A DNA stretch of 64,000 nt, from NCBI RefSeq assembly GCF_001039355.2, contig NW_019775756.1:49694-113693 (forward strand). The letters run 5' to 3'. The notes under the pieces are model-generated. The model worked only from the letters and a program-made list of their open reading frames with translations, made no database searches and was not told the DNA's origin. The position numbers and the translations under genes were made by a program. Origin of the DNA: Lingula anatina. Its lineage: Eukaryota; Brachiopoda; Lingulata; Lingulida; Lingulidae. Below, one piece after another: positions 1 through 12,772 of the stretch (position 1 is its first letter; each line of letters starts with the position of its first letter).

Positions 1-57
1 AGAGAGAGAGAGAGAGAAAGATGTGTGTGTGTGTGTGTGTGTGTGTGGGGGGGGGGG
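1..57. repeat. (AG)n, (GT)n and poly-G simple repeats
   Basis: A run of AG dinucleotides is followed by GT dinucleotides and a short G homopolymer at the window edge. The rest of the stretch up to the first exon at 455 is AT-rich intron with no coding signal seen. Confidence 0.95.
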
Positions 58-454
58 CTACATGGTAAAATCAAAACTGCCAATTTATAAATAATGAACA
101 ATTGAGGATTGTCCGAAAATTTGTAACTCACATATCCATTAACTCATGACATAAAGCAACAAGAAGGTTTAGAGAGAAAGCACATTGCCAGTATTATAAG
201 ACTCTGTTTGAGAAATGGTAAGAGTGAAGATAACTTTGTTTATCTACAAAGATTGACAACACATGAACATTAGTTAAAATTGAATCATATCAAATAAGTA
301 TTAATAAGATAAGCATCAGACTTGTTTTGCTTACTAATAGAGACAAATACTGAGAAGGGGCCAGAGATCTAAGCAATTTGTGTATCCTGTATTTTTCTGT
401 AAATCTATATCTCGCTAATGCATATTTTTTCATATTTTTCATCTTTTCCACCAG

Positions 455-3400
455 GCACAGACATTTTAAAAAAGAAATTGCAAGAGAATGATGGCAAGGT
501 TGATATGGGATACCTTACCCCAGTGGCTCATAACCACAACCCTCACCAACGCTCCAAATCCCTCATGGACCGAAGTCCAAAAAGCACACCACCTCTGGGG
601 CGGAAAGGTAGCTCAGATGGTGGGGCGACATTCTCGGCCCTTTCCTCAGCCCTAGACTGTGCGTTGGTTGGAGGGGCTGGCAAATTGGGAAACCATCGCC
701 ATGAAAACGGTGGTGCAGGAAGTGGGTTGGGACATGGTGCACCAGCACCCCCTATGATTCCTCAAGTTCGTGAACCTATTCAACCAATGACAATGTCATA
801 TCAAAGTCAGGCACAGCCCCCAGGACCTGCTATGGGGAATGGAGGGGGTGGTGAAAGATTAACAGAACATCCTCATGTTCGATATCGTGAAAATGTGGCT
901 CGTAATAATGGTCAGCCTGGCATGCAGCCTTCACCCAGGTACAGTCATTATAATGACTTAACACAGTCATCCTTAATGAATGATCACTTTGATCAGTACA
1001 GGACTACTAATCAGACAGATTCTGGTCTGGGCAAGGAGATCTATGATCACCAGACCAGCCATACAAGTGACACTCCAGACTCTGGGGTCTCGGACAGCTT
1101 CGATTCTGATGAGGCTAAACATCCCCGTCCTCTACAGCGCCGGACGTCTTTACCATGTATTATTCGCAAGGGAGGAGAGAAAACCAAGAAATCCCCCACC
1201 ACAGACAACAGTATACACCTCAGCTCAGAGAGCCTAACCCCAGATAAATCAGAGACGTACATCATAGAGAATGGGATACGAAAACGTGTCTGTGCAGAGG
1301 TCCAGGCCACAGGAAGCAGTGTTCAGGACAGTATGGAGGCAGTGCTGCCAAAGAGATACACCTTAGACAGCCAGTCTCCGAAAGGAAGGAAAGGAAACCG
1401 AGGAAGTTTACCAGATGTAACAGAGTGTCAAGAACTTTTAAAGGATGTGATGCCACGGCGAGAAGCTGCAAAACTGAGTAATCTTCGACGAGAGGAGTTA
1501 GTCAGGGAAAGGGATGCATTAGCTAGAAGGAAAGAACAGGAATTGGTGCTCAACCTCGCTGATGTAAAGGTAAGGATATACTTCATAATGTATGAATATC
1601 TTTAAAATTAAAGCTTTACAGTGGATTTTAGAACTTTATATAGCAGAAAAAATATTAAAAAAGAAATTTTTGCAATTTTCCCTTTATCACGCCCAAACTA
1701 TTTTAAACATTAACTTAGCCTAGGGTCTATAAACCCATTTAAGATTGTGGTTTTCTCATTGGTTTTAGATATGTTGTACCTTGGTGAATAAGAAAAAATG
1801 TTGAAATTTCCAATAATTTTTTTTCTTTCTTTCTTCTTCTTCTTCTTTTTTTTTTTNGTAAAGGTAAGGATATACTTCATAATGTATGAATATCTTTAAA
1901 ATTAAAGCTTTACAGTGGATTTTAGAACTTTATATAGCAGAAAAATATTAAAAAAGAAATTTTTGCAATTTTCCCTTTATCACGCCCAAACTATTTTAAA
2001 CATTAACTTAGCCTAGGGTCTATAAACCCATTTAAGATTGTGGTTTTTCTCATTGGTTTTAGATATGGTGTACCTTGGTGAATAAGAAAAATGTTGAAAT
2101 TTCCAATAATTTTTTTTTTTTTTTTTTTTTTTTGGCTACATGTTAAGGTAGGGCTTGCAGATTCATGCATAATTTTGTACATGAAGTCATGCTATGCAAA
2201 AAAACATTTTGCTTAATCCCTGCCCTTCAGCCAATTATTGGACATAAGAGAACATAGTACTAAAATTAAAATGGATAAGTCCTTTGGAAAAATATATATC
2301 CTGGTTATCAGAAATACACAAACAAAATAATCCTAGAAAACCAACCAGGAAATTCCAAGTGGGTCGATCAGATAACTCCAGCTCTATCTAAACATTTGAT
2401 TTATTAAATACTGCTAATGAATGCATAGCAAATAAAAAATCCTTTCCTTGAAGAAAAACACCTGTTCAGTGCCTATATTTTACCAATAATTACCTGGAAA
2501 CATTGCCAGTGAAGTTTCATTAAGGCACACCTGGTGTTTTAGTGATAGCAGTGATCATTTCCACTTTGGTTTGGAAGCTCTGAAGTTTCTGATATTATAA
2601 ACCCACGTAAGACCACAGGTATGCTTAATTATAGGTGAAAATAAGAATCCATTTTACCTAAAGAGAGTGGTTTCAAAAACACTGGTCAATCACTGACTTA
2701 TTGTGCCACTTTGTGTCATGGCCTAATTTCCTCAGTGTCACAGTGTTTATAGTGTGTTATTTAATATTATGAAACTGACTCTGAACAGTGAATATAGGAC
2801 TTCTACTCCCCTAGATTAATATTAAAATATCACACATTTCCCCCCAATCCCATTGTTAATTTAAATTGTAATATTTTCATAATTTGATGACTACTGATAC
2901 TGTCAATATTTTTTCACATTTTAAAAATGATATCAAAGACTCAATTCTCTCAGAGTTATTGGGGACTTCACATGAATTCAGTTGATACAGTACAGTTTGT
3001 TTGTGAACCTCATTTTGGATTTTCATGAAAGTCATCTGAAAGCTGAGTGTCCCTATCACCTTCCTTGGAACCGTGATTTTTTTTCATAAATTTTGACAAT
3101 GTTATATCGGTTGTCTGAGTAAAATACTAAAATATCTCAAGTACAAAACTTATATTGTCAATTGGTTTTGATTCTGTTCTTTTCTTTTTAATTACTTATA
3201 TATTTATTTGTTGAAATGAGCATAAAATCATTAAGATTAAACCCAATAAGTTGTCACGTGATTGACTTATTGAGAAAATGTGAAGAAAACTGCATTGTTA
3301 ATAAATATAATTTTTTATGTAAAAATGAGTACAAATTGATGAGCAAGACACATTATCTTTTTGGGCTTAAATTTTTAGTATATAATTATGATCATGTAAG

Positions 3401-4081
3401 GAGAGTGGAAAAAGTGTATTATATAACCTTTGCCTCCAGTGATTCAATATCGATTAATTCAAATGGCATAAACAAGATTTCCTGCAAAAAGATTTTTATA
3501 GATCAATCCCATTAAAACCAATCTTGGATAGAATAAACTGTTTATATACTGAACTTTGTATATTAAACACATGCATTTAATATTAATGTTGTTTAAATTA
3601 CTTCTCAGACAGTATAAACAAGTAAGTACATCACATAGATATTAAAGGAGACTGACCAAAAAACTGAACAATATGAGCATTTTATTGAGTTTTGAGTTAC
3701 ACATGTTATTGAAATCATTCAAACACAAATAGTACATTTAGCATATTTTAGGTCAGTAAGATTGTGCCCAAGCAATAAAGTATTGGTGCAAAATATTTAA
3801 ATGTTTCCTATTTTCTTTAAACATATGAAAGTAAAATGCTTTCACACAAATCATTCATATTATATTGGGTAGCCTGATGGCAACTGAAGTCAGTCAGTAT
3901 TTAAGACACATATTATATACTGTTATTAAATAGTACTCATTCACCTGTGATTTATGTAATTTACCTGTGTGAGCTACGTAAGCCAGGTGTTATTTCAATT
4001 TAATCGGATGATCTGTGGTTGTTTTTATTATCTTCTACACAGGATTAAAATAAGCCCCATAGATAAAACATAAAGGAGTTA

Positions 4082-4124
<43 letters not shown>

Positions 4125-4307
4125 CCCCCACAAAAATGATTAAAATTTGAAAAATAATGACATTAAAGAGCCCATGAAATGTATTAAAATACTGATCAAA
4201 CATTGAAAAAAATTGCAATAAATAGTACTTGATATATGTAGATCTACCTTTTTCATGAAGTTTATGTCTAACATCAACATGGCATAACAAGTACAAGTAC
4301 AGTGGGC

Positions 4308-4338
<31 letters not shown>

Positions 4339-7300
4339 ATGTAGAAATAGCGGTATTTAAAGTGGTGTGTGTACGGGGGGAGGGGGGGGATTATTTAAAC
4401 TGGTACCATATACTTCAGTGGTACTCTAATGTGTAAGTAGCTTACACCAACTGTAAATAAGCCACTTCTAGACATACCTGTAGTTCAGTCTTGTTCAAAG
4501 TTAACTTAAGGGACTGGTAAATCTCTTTCTCTGTTTTTTCCTGTTAAGTGGCTAGCTGATTAGGTAATTCTAGATGCATTAAGTCTCAGACATGTTCATT
4601 AAGCTCTCATCACTAAGTAACACTTGACTGCGTAAGTGCTATTTCAGTTCTTAATTTGATGTGCCTCATTTGTTGTTTTTTTTTTTTTTTGAACACTCAA
4701 AATAACGTACCACATTATTTCTTCACCTAAAACTACTTGAAGTATTATTTGGCAGTTTTTTCCATCCTTCGTATGTATAATGTAAATTATAGAAAAGGCA
4801 AGTTAAAAATACAAACTAGACCCATCAGTGTTTTTTATAAAGCACTTCAAATGTTAAAACCCCAGCAATTTTTGCTTCACTTCAGTTTTTTAAGAACTAT
4901 GAAAAGTAATACTCCTGCAGTTTTGCTTTACCGCAAACCCTGTTGAAAAAACTGAAAGTTATTATGCTTCTTTGTGGTATTATAATTATTGTTACATTTT
5001 TTCATTCACAGGAATTTACTGAGATCAATTAATTATCACAAATAGTATAATCTACACTTAATGGACTAAGATTAGCACACTGGTTTGTCATTCAATGATG
5101 ACTTAAATGGTCTTAGAGGTCATTCACCTTGAATCTATGAGTTCACCTGGACCAAGTTTCACAAGTAACCTTTATCATTCTAAGATAAATTAACTGAAAT
5201 GTCAATTCTGAGACCCTATGGGGAAGGCTTGTCCAATTAGAAATTCCTAAATTTAGGTTGCACAATAAATCTGGTCTCTTTAGTAGATTGGTACTAGTAA
5301 TATTTAAAAAAAATATGGCTACCTGTTTAAGACAAACGGGGCACTTGTCTCATCTGTAAATTTTCCATATCTATTTGACAGATAAAGCTAGCCATTGGGA
5401 ACTACCTCTCCCCCCACCCAGTAGCTGGGTTAGCTTGTCTGGTCACTTTTGAACCTCAGTCAGTGTAGATCGAGTTCCTCCCAACCCAAGTTTTGCATTT
5501 TTTGCTTCTGTCAGGGAGGCAAATAAGCCATAGCCTTTGCTGGCTTGTTAGTTAACAGCCTAAAAAGAAGTTAAGAAAGAATTTTGATAAAATGTTCAGG
5601 AAATGTCAGGAATGGTGCCCTATTTATATTGGTAAAATGCAGCACTGCACAGGCTTCGTTTGCATGTGTTCCAGAGCAAGCACACATAGGTAGGGAGCCT
5701 CTATGTATAGGGTGGAAATGGGCTAACAGAGAATTAAGTAGATTTTGTTGGTGATCCATAAATTGATTGATTAATTAATAATAAGAACTGAATGGCCTTA
5801 GCGAAGGTCTGCACTCTTTGTCTGTGCTTATCTAGTTGAAATCATCAAAAAACCAAAGGACAGATAGACATCAACTATTTTGGTTCTTATCTTAATAATG
5901 AATAACTATTACTTTAACTTCTATGGCAAAATGGCATTAGCAGGCCTCGGGGGACATTAATTAACCTTGCTTACAGTGATAGGTAAGAGTCTGGCTCTGC
6001 TCCGTCACTGCCCCCGTCATCGCCCCCGTCAACACCTACCACTTAATCATAATTAAGTTATTCCCTATTAACAGGCAACCTTTAAGCCAAGTTATCCAGA
6101 GGAAATGAGTTAACTAATTGATGTCTAAACAGTCTGTCAGGAATTGCTTTCTGTATAACCTAAGCAGCCATGTCCAGCACGGGTGCGTCTTGTTAGTCCG
6201 AGGTTCATTGATCTGAAAAATCATTACATTTTATCTTTTTTTTTATAAAAGGGCACATATAGGTCTGAAGGTTTTAGAGTGAAAATCCTCTGTACTATTG
6301 TCATGCACCTGTCCAGTGTATAGGCAGGCTGCCATGTTGTTGTACAGTTTGCAATTTAAACTGGGATATGACTGAAGAGTGACAAGAGTCGCATTTCAGT
6401 ACTTCATTTAGTTAAATGGATAAAATGGTCCCTCCAGATGAAATCAGAACTTATTTAAAAGTTAGGAAGCACTCCGAGAGTCCAGCTAGTCCTCCACCAA
6501 GGAAAAGGTCAATTGAGAATTCTTTTGAAAATATAGAAGGGGATGGGATTCAGTTGAAATTGTAATCACTTCTATCCCACCAAAATAGCTGTTTATCCTG
6601 AAAAAATTCATCAAAATTTGTAAACAGATACATTGTCCACCAACAAAAAGACAAATCAATACTAATGCAAACATAACCACCCTTATTTTTTAGAAGTGAT
6701 AAAGCAATATTTTTATAATTCTGCAGGATACAGACAGACAGGGAGTGAAAGATTAGTTCCTAGAAAAGGCACGCTAAAACCTCCTTGTGTGTTGGCATTT
6801 TATTCTGTTGGTAACGTGGTGTATCAGAGAAAGTCTGCCAGCAGGTGCTAGCACTCCTATAATATACCAAAATAACCTGAAAATCTACTTGAAAGTTTCG
6901 AATATACTGGATTGAGCCAAGGTTTTACCAGAGTCATTAAATTCAGGAACCCATGCATCGTGCTGTTTTGAATATTTGGCTCTCTCCAGATATATGTAGC
7001 ACTCCTGGATCCTGGAGGCGACCAATATGACCTGAGAGTAGTCTGCCCACCTGACCTTATGCTTCCTGGTGTTTTTCCTCCCACCTGCTGCCCCTTACAG
7101 CCTTATACCAACATGATGTGGCCATACTCATGAAGGAACAAAAATACCCATCCTCCTTGTGGTGAATATAGAACCCCAACTGCACAGACATGCCTTCTAG
7201 TCTACGCGGCCACCATTTTTGGTAAAACAGAGTTCTATCTTGAGGAGGGTTAGGATTGAAAATAGAGGGTTAAGAGAAGGCAGGTGGGCTATTGGAGCTT

Positions 7301-8435
7301 CCCAACTCAGCCCTGTATGCAATAATGAATGAGTTAAAGCTGAAAACATAATAATGGCAGACTCACTGCTTGTTTGGTATAATATTGAGGGATGATGTCG
7401 GAGCTAGTTGTGCTTACTAAAATAGGCAGTGATCACAGACTAGTGAACATATCTGAAACTGATAGATATGGCCTGGAGGTGTAAGAACAAGAAAAAAAAA
7501 AAAAAAAGAAAAAAAGAAAAAAATATTTTCAGAGTGTTTGAAGTGTGTAATTTAAGATATCAGGAAGTTACAACATTAGGCATATTTGATAAATTGGACT
7601 GCTGGAAGGGGTGAGGAGAACTCATGCAGTTGGGTACTGAAAGAAACTCTTGACACTTCTTGCTGTAACAGGGCAACTCATAAATAAATCAGACTGGGAG
7701 GAAAAAGCATACTCAGTGTTTTTTGTAAATACAGTTGAACAGGTGTGGTGAAAAGATGCTTGAAATAATTATACCTAGGGAGTGTCAGGAATGTGTGTTC
7801 AAGCTTATGAAATGTTTAATTTCAGCTGTCTTTGGGTGGTATATATATTGCCTTGAACTTTATTGTCATTTGCACTGGTGGATCTTAGTTTTTTGTAAAG
7901 GGGTGGGAACACAAGTAAAAATTAGTTTAGCCTCACTTTGCTGGGCAAATATAAAGCGACGGACAAAAATAATTTCACTGTAATACAGGCAAAGGGATGC
8001 AAAAATCACTTGGTCTGAGCTGGTCTCATTTTGATTGACATTAAGTTTTTTTGGACAGGAGAGGGCAAAGAAGAGAGTGCCTCCATACCAAAGAGGGGGG
8101 AACACAGCCCACTGAATATATATTAAAAGCAGTTTCTTGCAATATGTGATTTAATAATATTTATTGTAGATTATTTCATTAACCTTCTTCTTGTTCAACA
8201 TATATATGTCAAATATTTCAAGAATATTAAGTAATATTAAGTGCACTGTATATTTACTGGGTATTTATTTGTTTGTTTATGTATTATTTTCTGCCGGTTT
8301 TTGTATACTTATCCTACATTATTTATCTTTAAATTTGTTATTTTTCAGGATTGGTGTCAACAACGTCAGCTGATGATGTTGGTAATAGCTGTTAATGTTT
8401 CCTTGGCAACAATGTTTTTCAACCTTCTGACCTGA
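455..8435 (+). CDS. JPH: Junctophilin-like protein, 3' portion (two exons; 5' end outside window)
   Basis: Two exons are visible: 455-1569 (acceptor ..ccaccag, donor AAG|GTAAGG, 371 codons after a split codon) and 8349-8435 (28 codons plus stop). They join in phase 0. The large exon encodes a Ser/Pro/Gly-rich, probably disordered region, then a basic stretch and a charged helical segment rich in Arg and Glu. The last exon encodes a single hydrophobic tail, LMMLVIAVNVSLATMFFNLL, ending six bases before the stop codon. Junctophilins tether the ER or sarcoplasmic reticulum to the plasma membrane: N-terminal MORN repeats bind the plasma membrane and a short C-terminal segment anchors in the ER. 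The tail resembles the remembered junctophilin ending (..LLNIGLAILFVHFLT), and a small separate anchor exon also fits. The MORN exons should lie upstream of the window. Identity rests on the tail, the domain style and the neighbouring genes, because the divergent region is poorly conserved in the family. Confidence 0.68.
1564..2127 (+). repeat. Direct duplication around a one-base N: probable false duplication at an assembly join
   Basis: The exon end and following intron beginning at 1564 recur almost base for base from 1858, immediately after the single N at 1857. The first copy ends in a T-rich run just before the N and the second in a T homopolymer. The repeated block includes the splice donor of the junctophilin exon. 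Near identity plus the N between copies fits two overlapping contig ends placed side by side, not a biological duplication. Confidence 0.8.
1570..8348 (+). other. Last intron of the junctophilin-like gene
   Basis: AT-rich intron of about 6.8 kb as assembled. It holds an (AAT)n run near 4084-4122, a GA run near 4310-4334, a T run near 4680 and an A-rich tract near 7491-7522. A somewhat more GC-rich stretch at about 6940-7210 has no convincing coding frame. I saw no exon or RNA gene. Confidence 0.6.
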
Positions 8436-11400
8436 GAGCATCTGAGTTCTGAGGTCTTGAATCTGCAGCATCTCTTCTCGGATTTTGGGGAGAAAACTCA
8501 GCCTGTCGGAGCTTTCAGCTGGAAAATGTCAACAAACAATCAGTTTTTTTCAAGGCTCAATGAGAGAAGAAACACAAGCAAGCCGAACGAAAATGAACTT
8601 AAAAACAAAAACAAATATGTCCCATTTCATGCTTTCACATAACCAAGCAAGAAGGAAGTGTGCCCCATCTAGAAGAAGAAAAATAAGAGTACTGTGTATA
8701 GACAAAAACAAACATCATATACACAGAAGCTCAGAATTGCTCTGGTCTTGGTAACCATAGTAATCATGACTGACCCATCATTATTGACAATTACTTCATG
8801 AAGCACCACATGTGATAAGCTTCAGTAACAAATGACAGCAAGCTATTTTGTGAATGTCATAGGTTTAATCAATGCAGAACAACAGCACATCATTAAAAAA
8901 AAAATGAAAGGAAACCAGTGGGGAGCCTGCTTTGTGATTGTGTCAGGAAGTGATGGCAAAAATTCTTACAGCACAAACTGCTAGGCCAAGTACAATCCTG
9001 ATTGATACATTTAAGAACAAGGGGAAAAGCATGAAATTGTAAACAAACGGTGCAAAGATTATAATTATCATTACTTTTGCATTAAAAAAAATTTGCACAT
9101 AATTTGTGTCCCTCACAGTTTTTAGTCAAATTTCCTGTAATGCATAAGCAGCAAAAACTCTCAGAATATTCCGCACGTAACTCTAAATCCCAAACCCTAA
9201 ATCCCAAACCATTCCAGTATGGCTGCTCTTCTAGGTTTTTTTCTGAGATCACTACATGGTTTTTGTAATGATACCATCAGAATTATTGGACAAAATACAG
9301 CTCTGAGCTCAAGTACAATTTCATTGTAATATTCTAAGTTGCCATCTTTAGAAAAATGCCACCAGTTTAAGCAAGATGCACAAGTCCAGTAAGATTATAT
9401 TAATGTAGGATTAAGGGTTGAATATACCACTCTTTTACAGTGCTCTTTTCCATGGTAGAAAAAAAAAACAACAACACTTGGCTGTTGAACTAATGTATAT
9501 GTATGAAACCATCATTACATGATGAAAGGCAGGAGCAACGGCCATGAGCACACGAGAGAAAATAATTCAAGATCTGGACTGCATTTCCATTAATCATGTT
9601 CAGAAATCTGGATCATCAGTGAACCTGAATCACTTGGATGAAATCTGCATTACCTGGAAACTATCTGAATTGCTTGGATATGATCGAGTCATTTGGGGGA
9701 ATGTCTGGCCCAGCACTTCATATACTGGCAATGTTAGGAGGGGAAATCATTTATGGACTTTGAGATATCATCTGACATTATTCTTAACATAACTCTGAGG
9801 GAATACTCAAAATATGTAGCATTTCATGATGAAAAGATTGCAACAAATGGAAATTGCTTGGAGCATAAGGCATCCTATGACACCTCATCTACTTTTGGCC
9901 ACATTCTATATTGAACATGTTGACATGAAAAAAAAAATGAACGAAGAGAAAATACTGGCTAATATATGAGAGAAAGAGAAAGACAAATGCTGTGAAAGCC
10001 TTCAATGAGAGAAAATAAGTTTTATCAACAGACTTGAAAATCAGTCAAAGGGCAATACTTTTAAAAGAAGCAAAATTTCTTCCTTCACTTATCGCATTGT
10101 GCTAAAGTATATTGTGCTAAAGTATATTTTTTTGTTTTTTTTTAAAGAAAGTTTGGACAATAACTAAAATCTTTCAGTTGTTAGGTTTTCACTTATTTTT
10201 TATCCAGTTCTGCCAGCAAAATATTTCTGATCTACTGATGTTATAATGATCAGAAAGGAAAAAGAGACATTAAAGTTAAGAAGGCTTTTTGTCATATTAC
10301 TTTTGTATCAGTCAGCTCAATTTATGTGGTGTGTGTTAAAATTGAAATTTTACCACTTTTATGTCCCATGAACTTGGGATGTGGTCTTATGATTATCTAT
10401 ATAACAATACTCCAAGTGATGTTTCCGTGACCAGTCTAACAGGTGATCTCACCGTTATCGATCACTGGTCAATATTTGTGTCTTTCTTCTATATATAATC
10501 ATATTTAATAACAGTGTATTAATACTATGTTGAAATATTGAGGTTTTGCTGGAATATTGTGAGCTTGTTTAAATATTACTTACACACATCTGTTAATTAA
10601 GATTGAAATATGTTTGTTTAAGGCCAACAGAGTGTGAAGTTATTCTGTTATATATAAATATATATATATATATATTTATGCGAGTGTGTAGTACATTGGG
10701 AATCCTGTTCCAGTTATAACATCACAAAGTTCAAGAAATTTCTTTTGTAATCATTTAATGCTAATAGAATACATACACAATATTAAAGAAAACAAACCCT
10801 GTGATTTTTTTTCTTTTACAAAATAATACCTTTTCAGCTTTTGAACTTTTCAAGCTGGGTATGTGTGATTTTCACCATTTTGCAATGCATATATTTGTAA
10901 TGTTTAAGGCCTGGCAAATTTATTGTAATTAACAATAACATCATGAAAATATATATTAAATGATGATTGGTAGAGCACGTATTGCGTTGGACATGTATTC
11001 AGCTTCCTTAGAGTCACTCAGTACCTAATAATTTTTTGATTAGTATTTGTATTGAGGGCGAGTACTTTTTCTGTGAGTTAATGAAGATGCCCTCACATGG
11101 TATTTGATACATGTCCCTAACTGAAGTAATGTTAGATTGTAGAATAGTTTTGAATTTGTGAGTTTTCAGACTTTTGCAATGAGCTCCTGAAAACAGGGAA
11201 TTGATGTATAAACTATCTCATCCGAAGAAAAGATGCTGCTGAAGCATCCATCAGTCGATCATTACTTGTTTTTTTCACTATTATACATTTTCTTTAGAAG
11301 CATTCACTATTTACAATTAAAAAAACTTTTATTAAATCAGTTTATTTAAAAGAGGATTAAGGTTGCACCATTGAGTGAGGAGGAATGTTATAGGATAAAA

Positions 11401-11560
11401 TAATAGCAAGTCACATTTTGTGTATGTTTCTATTCCACTCCTAAGTATTGTTAAGTTCTACATGTCTCTAACCAGACTTAAAACACTCTTTGCTCTGTAC
11501 ACATGTTATATAAACCTTGGTGTGAAGAATAAAATCATGGTCTCTGTCTTATCAACTCCT
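8436..11560 (+). other. Probable 3' UTR of the junctophilin-like gene
   Basis: No coding potential is evident after the stop codon. The stretch is AT-rich with an (AT)n run near 10650-10676. The best polyadenylation hexamer, AATAAA at 11528-11533, is followed within about 40 bases by a T/G-rich stretch, so the transcript plausibly ends near 11550. A long 3' UTR is inferred and an earlier end is possible. Confidence 0.45.
11528..11533 (+). terminator. Candidate polyadenylation signal of the junctophilin-like gene
   Basis: Canonical AATAAA followed by a T/G-rich downstream segment (about 11555-11580). Chosen on motif and context only. Confidence 0.4.
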
Positions 11561-12640
11561 TTGTGTCTATAGTTTTCTTTCAAATTCCAAAAAAATATAA
11601 AAATCAGCACAGAGATGAGATTGCGATTGTTACCATACACACTAATAGAGTAAGGGTTTTGTTAAGGGTGGGGTAGAGGTCCGGACCCCATTGATATAGA
11701 GCAGATGAATAATCTGTTAAAAAGCTGAAAAAAAGTTTTAATAAATTGTGCAACTTATCATTCATATTGCATCTTAAGTTTCAAATCAGTAAATATAGCA
11801 TATATTTTATCTCCCTCCAATATAGCAGGGCCAATAGCATATATTTCTTAAAATTAAACAGTGCTCTAATTTTAACTGTAATAAAATTACATGTAGAATT
11901 ACATCTCTACTAACACAGGCTATATACTCCACTAATATGCCCTAAAAAAAAAAATAAATAAATCCGGTGACCTTAATTGCATAGATGTCCCATTTATTGA
12001 CCTAGCTCTCAGCTGTAACCTACACGTATTGCATTTATACGTAAACAAAGTCATATAGACATCATGCACGAAGACATAATACGTGTGGCACTGTGCCAAC
12101 ACTTAAAAGACAGCACGTGTGAACATAAATTTCTTGTTTATTATTATTTTATTTTAATGTACAACACACAGATTGGAACATTTTTTAAAAAGTTATGCTT
12201 ATATCCATTCTACCTGTTTTGCATAATTAAAACTTGATGTTGACTTTGCTGTTAATCATTATGTATTTTTGCATCAGAATTGACAGTTGTAATTAGCTAT
12301 TTTGTGCATCTTTTTTTTCTGCTTTTTGTCTGTACATTTGACTACTTTGCTGCCTTGTTTATAATTATAATATATTCTCTAAGCAATGGTCCTTCCCTGC
12401 CCCCCTCCCCCAATGAGCCCTTTACCTATTATTTGGCTAGTACCTGTGTACTTAGCACTAATTTGTAAACAGAAGATAAGAGGTCTGGCAGGGGTACATA
12501 GGATGTTAATCAAGGTCAGTGAGAGAGAAGAGAAGTGGAACTATAGCATGACCTTCAGGCTCCATTGTGCATTTCTACATGTGCGTAACTGACAGCCACA
12601 CCATTTAGTCCTATATATTGACCTCCCTATTGGAAGCAGT
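11561..12640. other. Intergenic region between junctophilin-like gene and UGT array
   Basis: AT-rich spacer with no convincing gene. Short open frames near 12280-12592 are low-complexity and lack any recognisable domain. Confidence 0.5.
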
Positions 12641-12648
12641 TATAAAAG
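12641..12648 (+). promoter_or_regulatory. TATA box of UGT copy 1
   Basis: TATAAAAG lies about 30 bases upstream of a segment (12671 onward, GTGTCAACAACAG) that is shared in near-identical form with the 5' leaders of the other three copies. This suggests a start site near 12670 and a leader of about 100 bases. Confidence 0.55.
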
Positions 12649-12772
12649 CAGCCTTAGCACAGTGTTGAGTGTGTCAACAACAGAAAGAACAGAACTGAAT
12701 ATCTCGCATACGAGAAAGGCCAGGGCAACTGTCAGATAAAAGTAAATTTACAGATTACCTTCTGCAGTGATT

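Noticed and set aside
6857-7084. Minus-strand 75-codon frame in the junctophilin intron
   Set aside because: Slightly GC-rich but no domain or splice context; could be an old repeat.
9187-9215. Telomere-like AAATCCCAAACCC pattern
   Set aside because: Only two imperfect units; a chance local repeat in UTR sequence.
12280-12592. Overlapping open frames upstream of UGT copy 1
   Set aside because: Short, hydrophobic by AT/T-rich composition, no domain, and not shared with the other UGT units.
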